A stretch of DNA of 64,000 nucleotides from Loxodes magnus (taxonomy: Eukaryota > Ciliophora > Karyorelictea > Loxodida > Loxodidae): NCBI GenBank assembly GCA_946699065.1, contig CAMPDV010001193.1, positions 1 to 64,000 on the forward strand, written 5' to 3'. Under the pieces are notes generated by a model. The model saw only the letters and a program-made list of their open reading frames with translations, had not been told where the DNA came from and did not search any database. Below, one piece after another: positions 21,987 to 34,482 of the stretch; positions within the stretch are counted from its first letter, which is position 1; each line of letters opens with the position of its first letter. Position numbers and translations under genes: made by a program.

Positions 21987-23504
21987 TATCTAATGATAAG
22001 TTTTCGTAGCAAGCACTAAAATATAAATAAGAATATCCAAAATGTAGTTATAATGTCACAATTACGAATCTGTATTCGGTTTGTCAAGATATGCTTTGAG
22101 AAATAATAAGTATTTAGAAAGTGAAAAAGCAAAGTAAGAAAAGAAGGTAGAGTTTCAGTTTAAAGGAGTATGCTTTGAGAAGTAATAAGTATTTAGAAAA
22201 GTGAAGAAGTAAAGTAAGAAAAGAAGGTAGAGTTTCAGTTTAAAGGAGTATGCTTTGAGAAGTAATAAGTATTTAGAAAAGTGAAAAAGCAAAGTAAGAA
22301 AAGAAGGCAGAGTTTCAGTTTAAAGGAGTATGCTTTGAGAAGTAATAAGTATTTAGAAAAGTGAAGAAGTAAAGTAAGAAAAGAATATCTAATGATAAGT
22401 TTTCGTAGCAAGCACTAAAATATAAATAAGAATATCCAAAATGTTAGTTATAATGTCACAATTACGAATCTGTATTCGGTTTGTCAAGATATGCTTTGAG
22501 AAATAATAAGTATTTAGAAAAGTGAAAAAGCAAAGTAAGAAAAGAAGGTAGAGTTTCAGTTTAAAGGAGTATGCTTTGAGAAGTAATAAGTATTTAGAAA
22601 AGTGAAGAAGTAAAGTAAGAAAAGAAGGTAGAGTTTCAGTTTAAAGGAGTATGCTTGAGAAGTAATAAGTATTTAGAAAAGTGAAAAAGCAAAGTAAGAA
22701 AAGAAGGCAGAGTTTCAGTTTAAAGGAGTATGCTTTGAGAAGTAATAAGTATTTAGAAAAGTGAAGAAGCAAAGTAAGAAAAGAAGATAGAGTTTCAGTT
22801 TAAAGGAGTATGCTTTGAGAAGTAATAAGTATTTAGAAAAGTGAAAAAGCAAAGTAAGAAAAGAAGGCAGAGTTTCAGTTTAAAGGAGTATGCTTTGAGA
22901 AGTAATAAGTATTTAGAAAAGTGAAGAAGTAAAGTAAGAAAAGAATATCTAATGATAAGTTTTCGTAGCAAGCACTAAAATATAAATAGAATATCCAAAA
23001 TGTTAGTTATAATGTCACAATTACGAATCTGTATTCGGTTTGTCAAGATATGCTTTGAGAAATAATAAGTATTTAGAAAAGTGAAAAAGCAAAGTAAGAA
23101 AAGAAGGTAGAGTTCAGTTTAAAGGAGTATGCTTTGAGAAGTAATAAGTATTTAGAAAAGTGAAGAAGTAAAGTAAGAAAAGAAGGTAGAGTTTCAGTTT
23201 AAAGGAGTATGCTTTGAGAAGTAATAAGTATTTAGAAAAGTGAAAAAGCAAAGTAAGAAAAGAAGGCAGAGTTTCAGTTTAAAGGAGTATGCTTTGAGAA
23301 GTAATAAGTATTTAGAAAAGTGAAGAAGCAAAGTAAGAAAAGAAGATAGAGTTTCAGTTTAAAGGAGTATGCTTTGAGAAGTAATAAGTATTTAGAAAAG
23401 TGAAAAAGCAAAGTAAGAAAAGAAGGCAGAGTTTCAGTTTAAAGGAGTATGCTTTGAGAAGTAATAAGTATTTAGAAAAGTGAAGAAGTAAAGTAAGAAA
23501 AGAA
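21987..23504 (+). repeat. One 401-type and two 561-type units
   Basis: L starts are 21987 (399 bp), 22386 (560) and 22946 (559). The 561-type unit is L, core f/ggtag, a/ggtag, b/ggcag, d/gatag, b/ggcag, a. This is the first appearance of core d and the gatag linker. The 401-type unit is the same order with the d/gatag, b/ggcag pair missing. Confidence 0.88.
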
Positions 23505-26500
23505 TATCTAATGATAAGTTTTCGTAGCAAGCACTAAAATATAAATAAGAATATCCAAAATGTTAGTTATAATGTCACAATTACGAATCTGTATTCGGTT
23601 TGTCAAGATATGCTTTGAGAAGTAATAAGTATTTAGAAAAGTGAAAAAGCAAAGTAAGAAAAGAAGGTAGAGTTTCAGTTTAAAGGAGTATGCTTTGAGA
23701 AGTAATAAGTATTTAGAAAAGTGAAGAAGTAAAGTAAGAAAAGAATATCTAATGATAAGTTTTCGTAGCAAGCACTAAAATATAAATAAGAATATCCAAA
23801 ATGTTAGTTATAATGTCACAATTACGAATCTGTATTCGGTTTGTCAAGATATGCTTTGAGAAGTAATAAGTATTTAGAAAAGTGAAAAAGCAAAGTAAGA
23901 AAAGAAGGCAGAGTTTCAGTTTAAAGGAGTATGCTTTGAGAAGTAATAAGTATTTAGAAAAGTGAAGAAGTAAAGTAAGAAAAGAATATCTAATGATAAG
24001 TTTTCGTAGCAAGCACTAAAATATAAATAAGAATATCCAAAATGTTAGTTATAATGTCACAATTACGAATCTGTATTCGGTTTGTCAAGATATGCTTTGA
24101 GAAGTAATAAGTATTTAGAAAAGTGAAAAAGCAAAGTAAGAAAAGAAGGCAGAGTTTCAGTTTAAAGGAGTATGCTTTGAGAAGTAATAAGTATTTAGAA
24201 AAGTGAAGAAGTAAAGTAAGAAAAGAATATCTAATGATAAGTTTTCGTAGCAAGCACTAAAATATAAATAAGAATATCCAAAATGTTAGTTATAATGTCA
24301 CAATTACGAATCTGTATTCGGTTTGTCAAGATATGCTTTGAGAAATAATAAGTATTTAGAAAAGTGAAAAAGCAAAGTAAGAAAAGAAGGTAGAGTTTCA
24401 GTTTAAAGGAGTATGCTTTGAGAAGTAATAAGTATTTAGAAAAGTGAAGAAGTAAAGTAAGAAAAGAAGGTAGAGTTTCAGTTTAAAGGAGTATGCTTTG
24501 AGAAGTAATAAGTATTTAGAAAAGTGAAGAAGTAAAGTAAGAAAAGAATATCTAATGATAAGTTTTCGTAGCAAGCACTAAAATATAAATAAGAATATCC
24601 AAAATGTTAGTTATAATGTCACAATTACGAATCTGTATTCGGTTTGTCAAGATATGCTTTGAGAAGTAATAAGTATTTAGAAAGTGAAAAAGCAAAGTAA
24701 GAAAAGAAGGCAGAGTTTCAGTTTAAAGGAGTATGCTTTGAGAAGTAATAAGTATTTAGAAAAGTGAAGAAGTAAAGTAAGAAAAGAATATCTAATGATA
24801 AGTTTTCGTAGCAAGCACTAAAATATAAATAAGAATATCCAAAATGTTAGTTATAATGTCACAATTACGAATCTGTATTCGGTTTGTCAAGATATGCTTT
24901 GAGAAGTAATAAGTATTTAGAAAAGTGAAAAAGCAAAGTAAGAAAGAAGGCAGAGTTTCAGTTTAAAGGAGTATGCTTTGAGAAGTAATAAGTATTTAGA
25001 AAAGTGAAGAAGTAAAGTAAGAAAGAATATCTAATGATAAGTTTTCGTAGCAAGCACTAAAATATAAATAAGAATATCCAAAATGTTAGTTATAATGTCA
25101 CAATTACGAATCTGTATTCGGTTTGTCAAGATATGCTTTGAGAAGTAATAAGTATTTAGAAAAGTGAAAAAGCAAAGTAAGAAAAGAAGGCAGAGTTTCA
25201 GTTTAAAGGAGTATGCTTTGAGAAGTAATAAGTATTTAGAAAAGTGAAGAAGTAAAGTAAGAAAAGAATATCTAATGATAAGTTTTCGTAGCAAGCACTA
25301 AAATATAAATAAGAATATCCAAAATGTTAGTTATAATGTCACAATTACGAATCTGTATTCGGTTTGTCAAGATATGCTTTGAGAAGTAATAAGTATTTAG
25401 AAAGTGAAAAAGCAAAGTAAGAAAAGAAGGCAGAGTTTCAGTTTAAAGGAGTATGCTTTGAGAAGTAATAAGTATTTAGAAAAGTGAAGAAGTAAAGTAA
25501 GAAAAGAATATCTAATGATAAGTTTTCGTAGCAAGCACTAAAATATAAATAAGAATATCCAAAATGTTAGTTATAATGTCACAATTACGAATCTGTATTC
25601 GGTTTGTCAAGATATGCTTTGAGAAGTAATAAGTATTTAGAAAAGTGAAAAAGCAAAGTAAGAAAAGAAGGCAGAGTTTCAGTTTAAAGGAGTATGCTTT
25701 GAGAAGTAATAAGTATTTAGAAAAGTGAAGAAGTAAAGTAAGAAAAGAATATCTAATGATAAGTTTTCCGTAGCAAGCACTAAAATATAAATAAGAATAT
25801 CCAAAATGTTAGTTATAATGTCACAATTACGAATCTGTATTCGGTTTGTCAAGATATGCTTTGAGAAGTAATAAGTATTTAGAAAAGTGAAAAAGCAAAG
25901 TAAGAAAAGAAGGCAGAGTTTCAGTTTAAAGGAGTATGCTTTGAGAAGTAATAAGTATTTAGAAAAGTGAAGAAGTAAAGTAAGAAAAGAATATCTAATG
26001 ATAAGTTTTCGTAGCAAGCACTAAAATATAAATAAGAATATCCAAAATGTTAGTTATAATGTCACAATTACGAATCTGTATTCGGTTTGTCAAGATATGC
26101 TTTGAGAAATAATAAGTATTTAGAAAAGTGAAAAAGCAAAGTAAGAAAAGAAGGTAGAGTTTCAGTTTAAAGGAGTATGCTTGAGAAGTAATAAGTATTT
26201 AGAAAAGTGAAGAAGTAAAGTAAGAAAAGAAGGTAGAGTTTCAGTTTAAAGGAGTATGCTTTGAGAAGTAATAAGTATTTAGAAAGTGAAGAAGTAAAGT
26301 AAGAAAAGAATATCTAATGATAAGTTTTCGTAGCAAGCACTAAAATATAAATAAGAATATCCAAAATGTTAGTTATAATGTCACAATTACGAATCTGTAT
26401 TCGGTTTGTCAAGATATGCTTTGAGAAGTAATAAGTATTTAGAAAGTGAAAAAGCAAAGTAAGAAAAGAAGGCAGAGTTTCAGTTTAAAGGAGTATGCTT

Positions 26501-29500
26501 TGAGAAGTAATAAGTATTTAGAAAAGTGAAGAAGTAAAGTAAGAAAAGAATATCTAATGATAAGTTTCGTAGCAAGCACTAAAATATAAATAAGAATATC
26601 CAAAATGTTAGTTATAATGTCACAATTACGAATCTGTATTCGGTTTGTCAAGATATGCTTTGAGAAGTAATAAGTATTTAGAAAAGTGAAAAGCAAAGTA
26701 AGAAAAGAAGGCAGAGTTTCAGTTTAAAGGAGTATGCTTTGAGAAGTAATAAGTATTTAGAAAAGTGAAGAAGTAAAGTAAGAAAAGAATATCTAATGAT
26801 AAGTTTTCGTAGCAAGCACTAAAATATAAATAAGAATATCCAAAATGTTAGTTATAATGTCACAATTACGAATCTGTATTCGGTTTGTCAAGATATGCTT
26901 TGAGAAATAATAAGTATTTAGAAAAGTGAAAAAGCAAAGTAAGAAAAGAAGGTAGAGTTTCAGTTTAAAGGAGTATGCTTTGAGAAGTAATAAGTATTTA
27001 GAAAAGTGAAGAAGTAAAGTAAGAAAAGAAGGTAGAGTTTCAGTTTAAAGGAGTATGCTTTGAGAAGTAATAAGTATTTAGAAAAGTGAAAAAGCAAAGT
27101 AAGAAAAGAAGGCAGAGTTTCAGTTTAAAGGAGTATGCTTTGAGAAGTAATAAGTATTTAGAAAAGTGAAGAAGTAAAGTAAGAAAAGAATATCTAATGA
27201 TAAGTTTTCGTAGCAAGCACTAAAATATAAATAAGAATAATCCAAAATGTTAGTTATAATGTCACAATTACGAATCTGTATTCGGTTTGTCAAGATATGC
27301 TTTGAGAAGTAATAAGTATTTAGAAAAGTGAAAAAGCAAAGTAAGAAAAGAAGGCAGAGTTTCAGTTTAAAGGAGTATGCTTTGAGAAGTAATAAGTATT
27401 AGAAAAGTGAAGAAGTAAAGTAAGAAAAGAATATCTAATGATAAGTTTTCGTAGCAAGCACTAAAATATAAATAAGAATATCCAAAATGTTAGTTATAAT
27501 GTCACAATTACGAATCTGTATTCGGTTTGTCAAGATATGCTTTGAGAAATAATAAGTATTTAGAAAAGTGAAAAAGCAAAGTAAGAAAAGAAGGTAGAGT
27601 TTCAGTTTAAAGGAGTATGCTTTGAGAAGTAATAAGTATTTAGAAAAGTGAAAAAGCAAAGTAAGAAAAGAAGGCAGAGTTTCAGTTTAAAGGAGTATGC
27701 TTTGAGAAGTAATAAGTATTTAGAAAAGTGAAGAAGTAAAGTAAGAAAAGAATATCTAATGATAAGTTTTCGTAGCAAGCACTAAAATATAAATAAGAAT
27801 ATCCAAAATGTTAGTTATAATGTCACAATTACGAATCTGTATTCGGTTTGTCAAGATATGCTTTGAGAAGTAATAAGTATTTAGAAAGTGAAAAAGCAAA
27901 GTAAGAAAAGAAGGCAGAGTTTCAGTTTAAAGGAGTATGCTTTGAGAAGTAATAAGTATTTAGAAAAGTGAAGAAGTAAAGTAAGAAAAGAATATCTAAT
28001 GATAAGTTTTCGTAGCAAGCACTAAAATATAAATAAGAATATCCAAAATGTTAGTTATAATGTCACAATTACGAATCTGTATTCGGTTTGTCAAGATATG
28101 CTTTGAGAAGTAATAAGTATTTAGAAAAGTGAAAAGCAAGTAAGAAAAGAAGGCAGAGTTTCAGTTTAAAGGAGTATGCTTTGAGAAGTAATAAGTATTT
28201 AGAAAAGTGAAGAAGTAAAGTAAGAAAAGAATATCTAATGATAAGTTTTCGTAGCAAGCACTAAAATATAAATAAGAATATCCAAAATGTTAGTTATAAT
28301 GTCACAATTACGAATCTGTATTCGGTTTGTCAAGATATGCTTTGAGAAGTAATAAGTATTTAGAAAAGTGAAAAAGCAAAGTAAGAAAAGAAGGCAGAGT
28401 TTCAGTTTAAAGGAGTATGCTTTGAGAAGTAATAAGTATTTAGAAAAGTGAAGAAGTAAAGTAAGAAAAGAATATCTAATGATAAGTTTTCGTAGCAAGC
28501 ACTAAAATATAAATAAGAATATCCAAAATGTTAAGTTATAATGTCACAATTACGAATCTGTATTCGGTTTGTCAAGATATGCTTTGAGAAGTAATAAGTA
28601 TTTAGAAAAGTGAAAAAGCAAAGTAAGAAAAGAAGGCAGAGTTTCAGTTTAAAGGAGTATGCTTTGAGAAGTAATAAGTATTTAGAAAAGTGAAGAAGTA
28701 AAGTAAGAAAAGAATATCTAATGATAAGTTTTTCGTAGCAAGCACTAAATATAAATAAGAATATCCAAAATGTAGTTATAATGTCACAATTACGAATCTG
28801 TATTCGGTTTGTCAAGATATGCTTTGAGAAGTAATAAGTATTTAGAAAAGTGAAAAAGCAAAGTAAGAAAAGAAGGCAGAGTTTCAGTTTAAAGGAGTAT
28901 GCTTTGAGAAGTAATAAGTATTTAGAAAAGTGAAGAAGTAAAGTAAGAAAAGAATATCTAATGATAAGTTTTCGTAGCAAGCACTAAAATATAAATAAGA
29001 ATATCCAAAATGTTAGTTATATGTCACAATTACGAATCTGTATTCGGTTTGTCAAGATATGCTTTGAGAAATAATAAGTATTTAGAAAAGTGAAAAAGCA
29101 AAGTAAGAAAAGAAGGTAGAGTTTCAGTTTAAAGGAGTATGCTTTGAGAAGTAATAAGTATTTAGAAAAGTGAAGAAGTAAAGTAAGAAAAGAAGGTAGA
29201 GTTTCAGTTTAAAGGAGTATGCTTTGAGAAGTAATAAGTATTTAGAAAGTGAAAAAGCAAAGTAAGAAAAGAAGCAGAGTTTCAGTTTAAAGGAGTATGC
29301 TTTGAGAAGTAATAAGTATTTAGAAAAGTGAAGAAGTAAAGTAAGAAAAGAATATCTAATGATAAGTTTTCGTAGCAAGCACTAAAATATAAATAAGAAT
29401 ATCCAAAATGTTAGTTATAATGTCACAATTACGAATCTGTATTCGGTTTGTCAAGATATGCTTTGAGAAGTAATAAGTATTTAGAAAAGTGAAAAAGCAA

Positions 29501-32500
29501 AGTAAGAAAAGAAGGCAGAGTTTCAGTTTAAAGGAGTATGCTTTGAGAAGTAATAAGTATTTAGAAAAGTGAAGAAGTAAAGTAAGAAAAGAATATCTAA
29601 TGATAAGTTTTCGTAGCAAGCACTAAAATATAAATAAGAATATCCAAAATGTTAGTTATAATGTCACAATTACGAATCTGTATTCGGTTTGTCAAGATAT
29701 GCTTTGAGAAGTAATAAGTATTTAGAAAAGTGAAAAAGCAAAGTAAGAAAAGAAGGCAGAGTTTCAGTTTAAAGAGTATGCTTTGAGAAGTAATAAGTAT
29801 TTAGAAAAGTGAAGAAGTAAAGTAAGAAAAGAATATCTAATGATAAGTTTTCGTAGCAAGCACTAAAATATAAATAAGAATATCCAAAATGTTAGTTATA
29901 ATGTCACAATTACGAATCTGTATTCGGTTTGTCAAGATATGCTTTGAGAAATAATAAGTATTTAGAAAAGTGAAAAAGCAAAGTAAGAAAAGAAGGTAGA
30001 GTTTCAGTTTAAAGGAGTATGCTTTGAGAGTAATAAGTATTTAGAAAAGTGAAGAAGTAAAGTAAGAAAAGAAGGTAGAGTTTCAGTTTAAAGGAGTATG
30101 CTTTGAGAAGTAATAAGTATTTAGAAAAGTGAAAAAGCAAAGTAAGAAAAGAAGGCAGAGTTTCAGTTTAAAGGAGTATGCTTTGAGAAGTAATAAGTAT
30201 TTAGAAAAGTGAAGAAGTAAAGTAAGAAAAGAATATCTAATGATAAGTTTTCGTAGCAAGCACTAAAATATAAATAAGAATATCCAAAATGTTAGTTATA
30301 ATGTCACAATTACGAATCTGTATTCGGTTTGTCAAGATATGCTTTGAGAAGTAATAAGTATTTAGAAAAGTGAAAAAGCAAAGTAAGAAAAGAAGGCAGA
30401 GTTTCAGTTTAAAGGAGTATGCTTTGAGAAGTAATAAGTATTTAGAAAAGTGAAGGAAGTAAAGTAAGAAAAGAATATCTAATGATAAGTTTTCGTAGCA
30501 AGCACTAAAATATAAATAAGAATATCCAAAATGTTAGTTATAATGTCACAATTACGAATCTGTATTCGGTTTGTCAAGATATGCTTTGAGAAATAATAAG
30601 TATTTAGAAAAGTGAAAAAGCAAAGTAAGAAAAGAAGGTAGAGTTTCAGTTTAAAGGAGTATGCTTGAGAAGTAATAAGTATTTAGAAAAGTGAAGAAGT
30701 AAAGTAAGAAAAGAAGGTAGAGTTTCAGTTTAAAGGAGTATGCTTTGAGAAGTAATAAGTATTTAGAAAAGTGAAAAAGCAAAGTAAGAAAAGAAGGCAG
30801 AGTTTCAGTTTAAAGGAGTATGCTTGAGAAGTAATAAGTATTTAGAAAAGTGAAGAAGCAAAGTAAGAAAAGAAGATAGAGTTTCAGTTTAAAGGAGTAT
30901 GCTTTGAGAAGTAATAAGTATTTAGAAAAGTGAAAAAGCAAAGTAAGAAAAGAAGGCAGAGTTTCAGTTTAAAGGAGTATGCTTTGAGAAGTAATAAGTA
31001 TTTAGAAAAGTGAAGAAGTAAAGTAAGAAAAGAATATCTAATGATAAGTTTTCGTAGCAAGCACTAAAATATAAATAAGAATATCCAAAATGTTAGTTAT
31101 AATGTCACAATTACGAATCTGTATTCGGTTTGTCAAGATATGCTTTGAGAAATAATAAGTATTTAGAAAAGTGAAAAAGCAAAGTAAGAAAAGAAGGTAG
31201 AGTTTCAGTTTAAAGGAGTATGCTTTGAGAAGTAATAAGTATTAGAAAAGTGAAGAAGTAAAGTAAGAAAAGAAGGTAGAGTTTCAGTTTAAAGGAGTAT
31301 GCTTTGAGAAGTAATAAGTATTTAGAAAAGTGAAAAAGCAAAGTAAGAAAAGAAGGCAGAGTTTCAGTTTAAAGGAGTATGCTTTGAGAAGTAATAAGTA
31401 TTTAGAAAGTGAAGAAGCAAAGTAAGAAAAGAAGATAGAGTTTCAGTTTAAAGGAGTATGCTTTGAGAAGTAATAAGTATTTAGAAAAGTGAAAAAGCAA
31501 AGTAAGAAAAGAAGGCAGAGTTTCAGTTTAAAGGAGTATGCTTTGAGAAGTAATAAGTATTTAGAAAAGTGAAGAAGTAAAGTAAGAAAAGAATATCTAA
31601 TGATAAGTTTTCGTAGCAAGCACTAAAATATAAATAAGAATATCCAAAATGTTAGTTATAATGTCACAATTACGAATCTGTATTCGGTTTGTCAAGATAT
31701 GCTTTGAGAAGTAATAAGTATTTAGAAAAGTGAAAAAGCAAAGTAAGAAAAGAAGGTAGAGTTTCAGTTTAAAGGAGTATGCTTTGAGAAGTAATAAGTA
31801 TTTAGAAAAGTGAAGAAGTAAAGTAAGAAAAGAATATCTAATGATAAGTTTTCGTAGCAAGCACTAAAATATAAATAAGAATATCCAAAATGTTAGTTAT
31901 AATGTCACAATTACGAATCTGTATTCGGTTTGTCAAGATATGCTTTGAGAAGTAATAAGTATTTAGAAAAGTGAAGAAGCAAAGTAAGAAAAGAAGGTAG
32001 AGTTTCAGTTTAAAGGAGTATGCTTTGAGAAGTAATAAGTATTTAGAAAAGTGAAGAAGTAAAGTAAGAAAAGAATATCTAATGATAAGTTTTCGTAGCA
32101 AGCACTAAAATATAAATAAGAATATCCAAAATGTTAGTTATAATGTCACAATTACGAATCTGTATTCGGTTTGTCAAGATATGCTTTGAGAAGTAATAAG
32201 TATTTAGAAAAGTGAAAAAGCAAAGTAAGAAAAGAAGGTAGAGTTTCAGTTTAAAGGAGTATGCTTTGAGAAGTAATAAGTATTTAGAAAAGTGAAGAAG
32301 TAAAGTAAGAAAAGAATATCTAATGATAAGTTTTCGTAGCAAGCACTAAAATATAAATAAGAATATCCAAAATGTTAGTTATAATGTCACAATTACGAAT
32401 CTGTATTCGGTTTGTCAAGATATGCTTTGAGAAGTAATAAGTATTTTAGAAAAGTGAAAAAGCAAGTAAGAAAAGAAGGCAGAGTTTCAGTTTAAAGGAG

Positions 32501-32797
32501 TATGCTTGAGAAGTAATAAGTATTTAGAAAAGTGAAGAAGTAAAGTAAGAAAAGAATATCTAATGATAAGTTTTCGTAGCAAGCACTAAAATATAAATAA
32601 GAATATCCAAAATGTTAGTTATAATGTCACAATTACGAATCTGTATTCGGTTTGTCAAGATATGCTTTGAGAAGTAATAAGTATTTAGAAAAGTGAAAAA
32701 GCAAAGTAAGAAAAGAAGGCAGAGTTTCAGTTTAAAGGAGTATGCTTTGAGAAGTAATAAGTATTTAGAAAAGTGAAGAAGTAAAGTAAGAAAAGAA
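23505..32797 (+). repeat. Irregular mosaic of 241-, 321-, 401- and 561-type units
   Basis: Main landmarks by L start: 241-type runs from 23505 (3), 24549 (6), 26311 (2), 27753 (5) and 31594 (5); 321-type at 24228, 25992 and 27432; 401-type at 26790, 28955 and 29834; 561-type at 30476 and 31035. Single 241-type units fill the rest. Many units are 1-3 bp short or long. One longer minus-strand open stretch of about 149 codons near 28531-28980 arises only because indels happen to join two repeat frames. Confidence 0.85.
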
Positions 32798-34160
32798 TAT
32801 CTAATGATAAGTTTTCGTAGCAAGCACTAAAATATAAATAAGAATATCCAAAATGTTAGTTATAATGTCACAATTACGAATCTGTATTCGGTTTGTCAAG
32901 ATATGCTTTGAGAAATAATAAGTATTTAGAAAAGTGAAAAAGCAAAGTAAGAAAAGAAGGTAGAGTTTCAGTTTAAAGGAGTATGCTTTGAGAAGTAATA
33001 AGTATTTAGAAAAGTGAAGAAGTAAAGTAAGAAAAGAAGGTAGAATTTCAGTTTAAAGGAGTATGCTTTGAGAAGTAATAAGTATTTAGAAAAGTGAAAA
33101 AGCAAAGTAAGAAAAGAAGGCAGAGTTTCAGTTTAAAGGAGTATGCTTTGAGAAGTAATAAGTATTTAGAAAAGTGAAGAAGCAAAGTAAGAAAAGAAGA
33201 TAGAGTTTCAGTTTAAAGGAGTATGCTTTGAGAAGTAATAAGTATTTAGAAAAGTGAAAAAGCAAAGTAAGAAAAGAAGGCAGAGTTTCAGTTTAAAGGA
33301 GTATGCTTTGAGAAGTAATAAGTATTTAGAAAAGTGAAGAAGCAAAGTAAGAAAAGAAGGTAGAGTTTCAGTTTAAAGGAGTATGCTTTGAGAAGTAATA
33401 AGTATTTAGAAAAGTGAAGAAGTAAAGTAAGAAAAGAAGGTAGAGTTTCAGTTTAAAGGAGTATGCTTTGAGAAGTAATAAGTATTTAGAAAAGTGAAGA
33501 AGCAAAGTAAGAAAAGAAGGTAGAGTTTCAGTTTAAAGGAGTATGCTTTGAGAAGTAATAAGTATTTAGAAAAGTGAAGAAGTAAAGTAAGAAAAGAATA
33601 TCTAATGATAAGTTTTCGTAGCAAGCACTAAAATATAAATAAGAATATCCAAAATGTTAGTTATAATGTCACAATTACGAATCTGTATTCGGTTTGTCAA
33701 GATATGCTTTGAGAAGTAATAAGTATTTAGAAAAGTGAAAAAGCAAAGTAAGAAAAGAAGGCAGAGTTTCAGTTTAAAGGAGTATGCTTTGAGAAGTAAT
33801 AAGTATTTAGAAAAGTGAAGAAGTAAAGTAAGAAAAGAATATCTAATGATAAGTTTTCGTAGCAAGCACTAAAATATAAATAAGAATATCCAAAATGTTA
33901 GTTATAATGTCACAATTACGAATCTGTATTCGGTTTGTCAAGATATGCTTTGAGAAGTAATAAGTATTTAGAAAAGTGAAGAAGCAAAGTAAGAAAAGAA
34001 GGTAGAGTTTCAGTTTAAAGGAGTATGCTTTGAGAAGTAATAAGTATTTAGAAAAGTGAAGAAGTAAAGTAAGAAAAGAAGGTAGAGTTTCAGTTTAAAG
34101 GAGTATGCTTTGAGAAGTAATAAGTATTTAGAAAAGTGAAGAAGTAAAGTAAGAAAAGAA
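32798..34160 (+). repeat. 801-bp unit followed by 241- and 321-bp units
   Basis: The unit at 32798-33598 has L plus eight S units: f/ggtag, a/ggtag, b/ggcag, d/gatag, b/ggcag, d/ggtag, a/ggtag, d/ggtag, a. One short linker near 33041 reads tagaatttca, the form normal in subarray C. A 241-bp unit (33599) and a 321-bp unit (33840) follow. Confidence 0.88.
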
Positions 34161-34482
34161 TATCTAATGATAAGTTTTCGTAGCAAGCACTAAAATATAA
34201 ATAAGAATATCCAAAATGTTAGTTTATAATGTCACAATTACGAATCTGTATTCGGTTTGTCAAGATATGCTTTGAGAAGTAATAAGTATTTAGAAAAGTG
34301 AAGAAGTAAAGTAAGAAAAGAAGGTAGAGTTTCAGTTTAAAGGAGTATGCTTTGAGAAGTAATAAGTATTTAGACAAGTGAAGAAGTAAAGTAAGAAAAG
34401 AAGGTAGAGTTTCAGTTTAAAGGAGTATGCTTTGAGAAGTAATAAGTATTTAGAAAAGTGAAGAAGTAAAGTAAGAAAAGAA
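34161..34482 (+). repeat. 321-type unit carrying the subarray A marker tagacaag
   Basis: L, core a, S, core c, S, core a, matching the 321-bp units near 4801-5442 apart from one extra t in the L linker (near 34223). This is the only tagacaag copy (c at 34375) after about 15.6 kb, so the unit looks like an exchange with, or relic of, the subarray A type. Confidence 0.85.

Noticed and set aside
28531-28980. Longest open frame in the window, about 149 codons on the minus strand
   Set aside because: It arises only where single-base indels bring two repeat copies into one frame; identical copies without the indels are interrupted.
17412-34160. Indels as signs of functional divergence of subarray B
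   Set aside because: They are scattered, mostly one base, often in homopolymers, and are not shared between copies as real inherited variants would be. Sequencing or polishing error is the simpler explanation.
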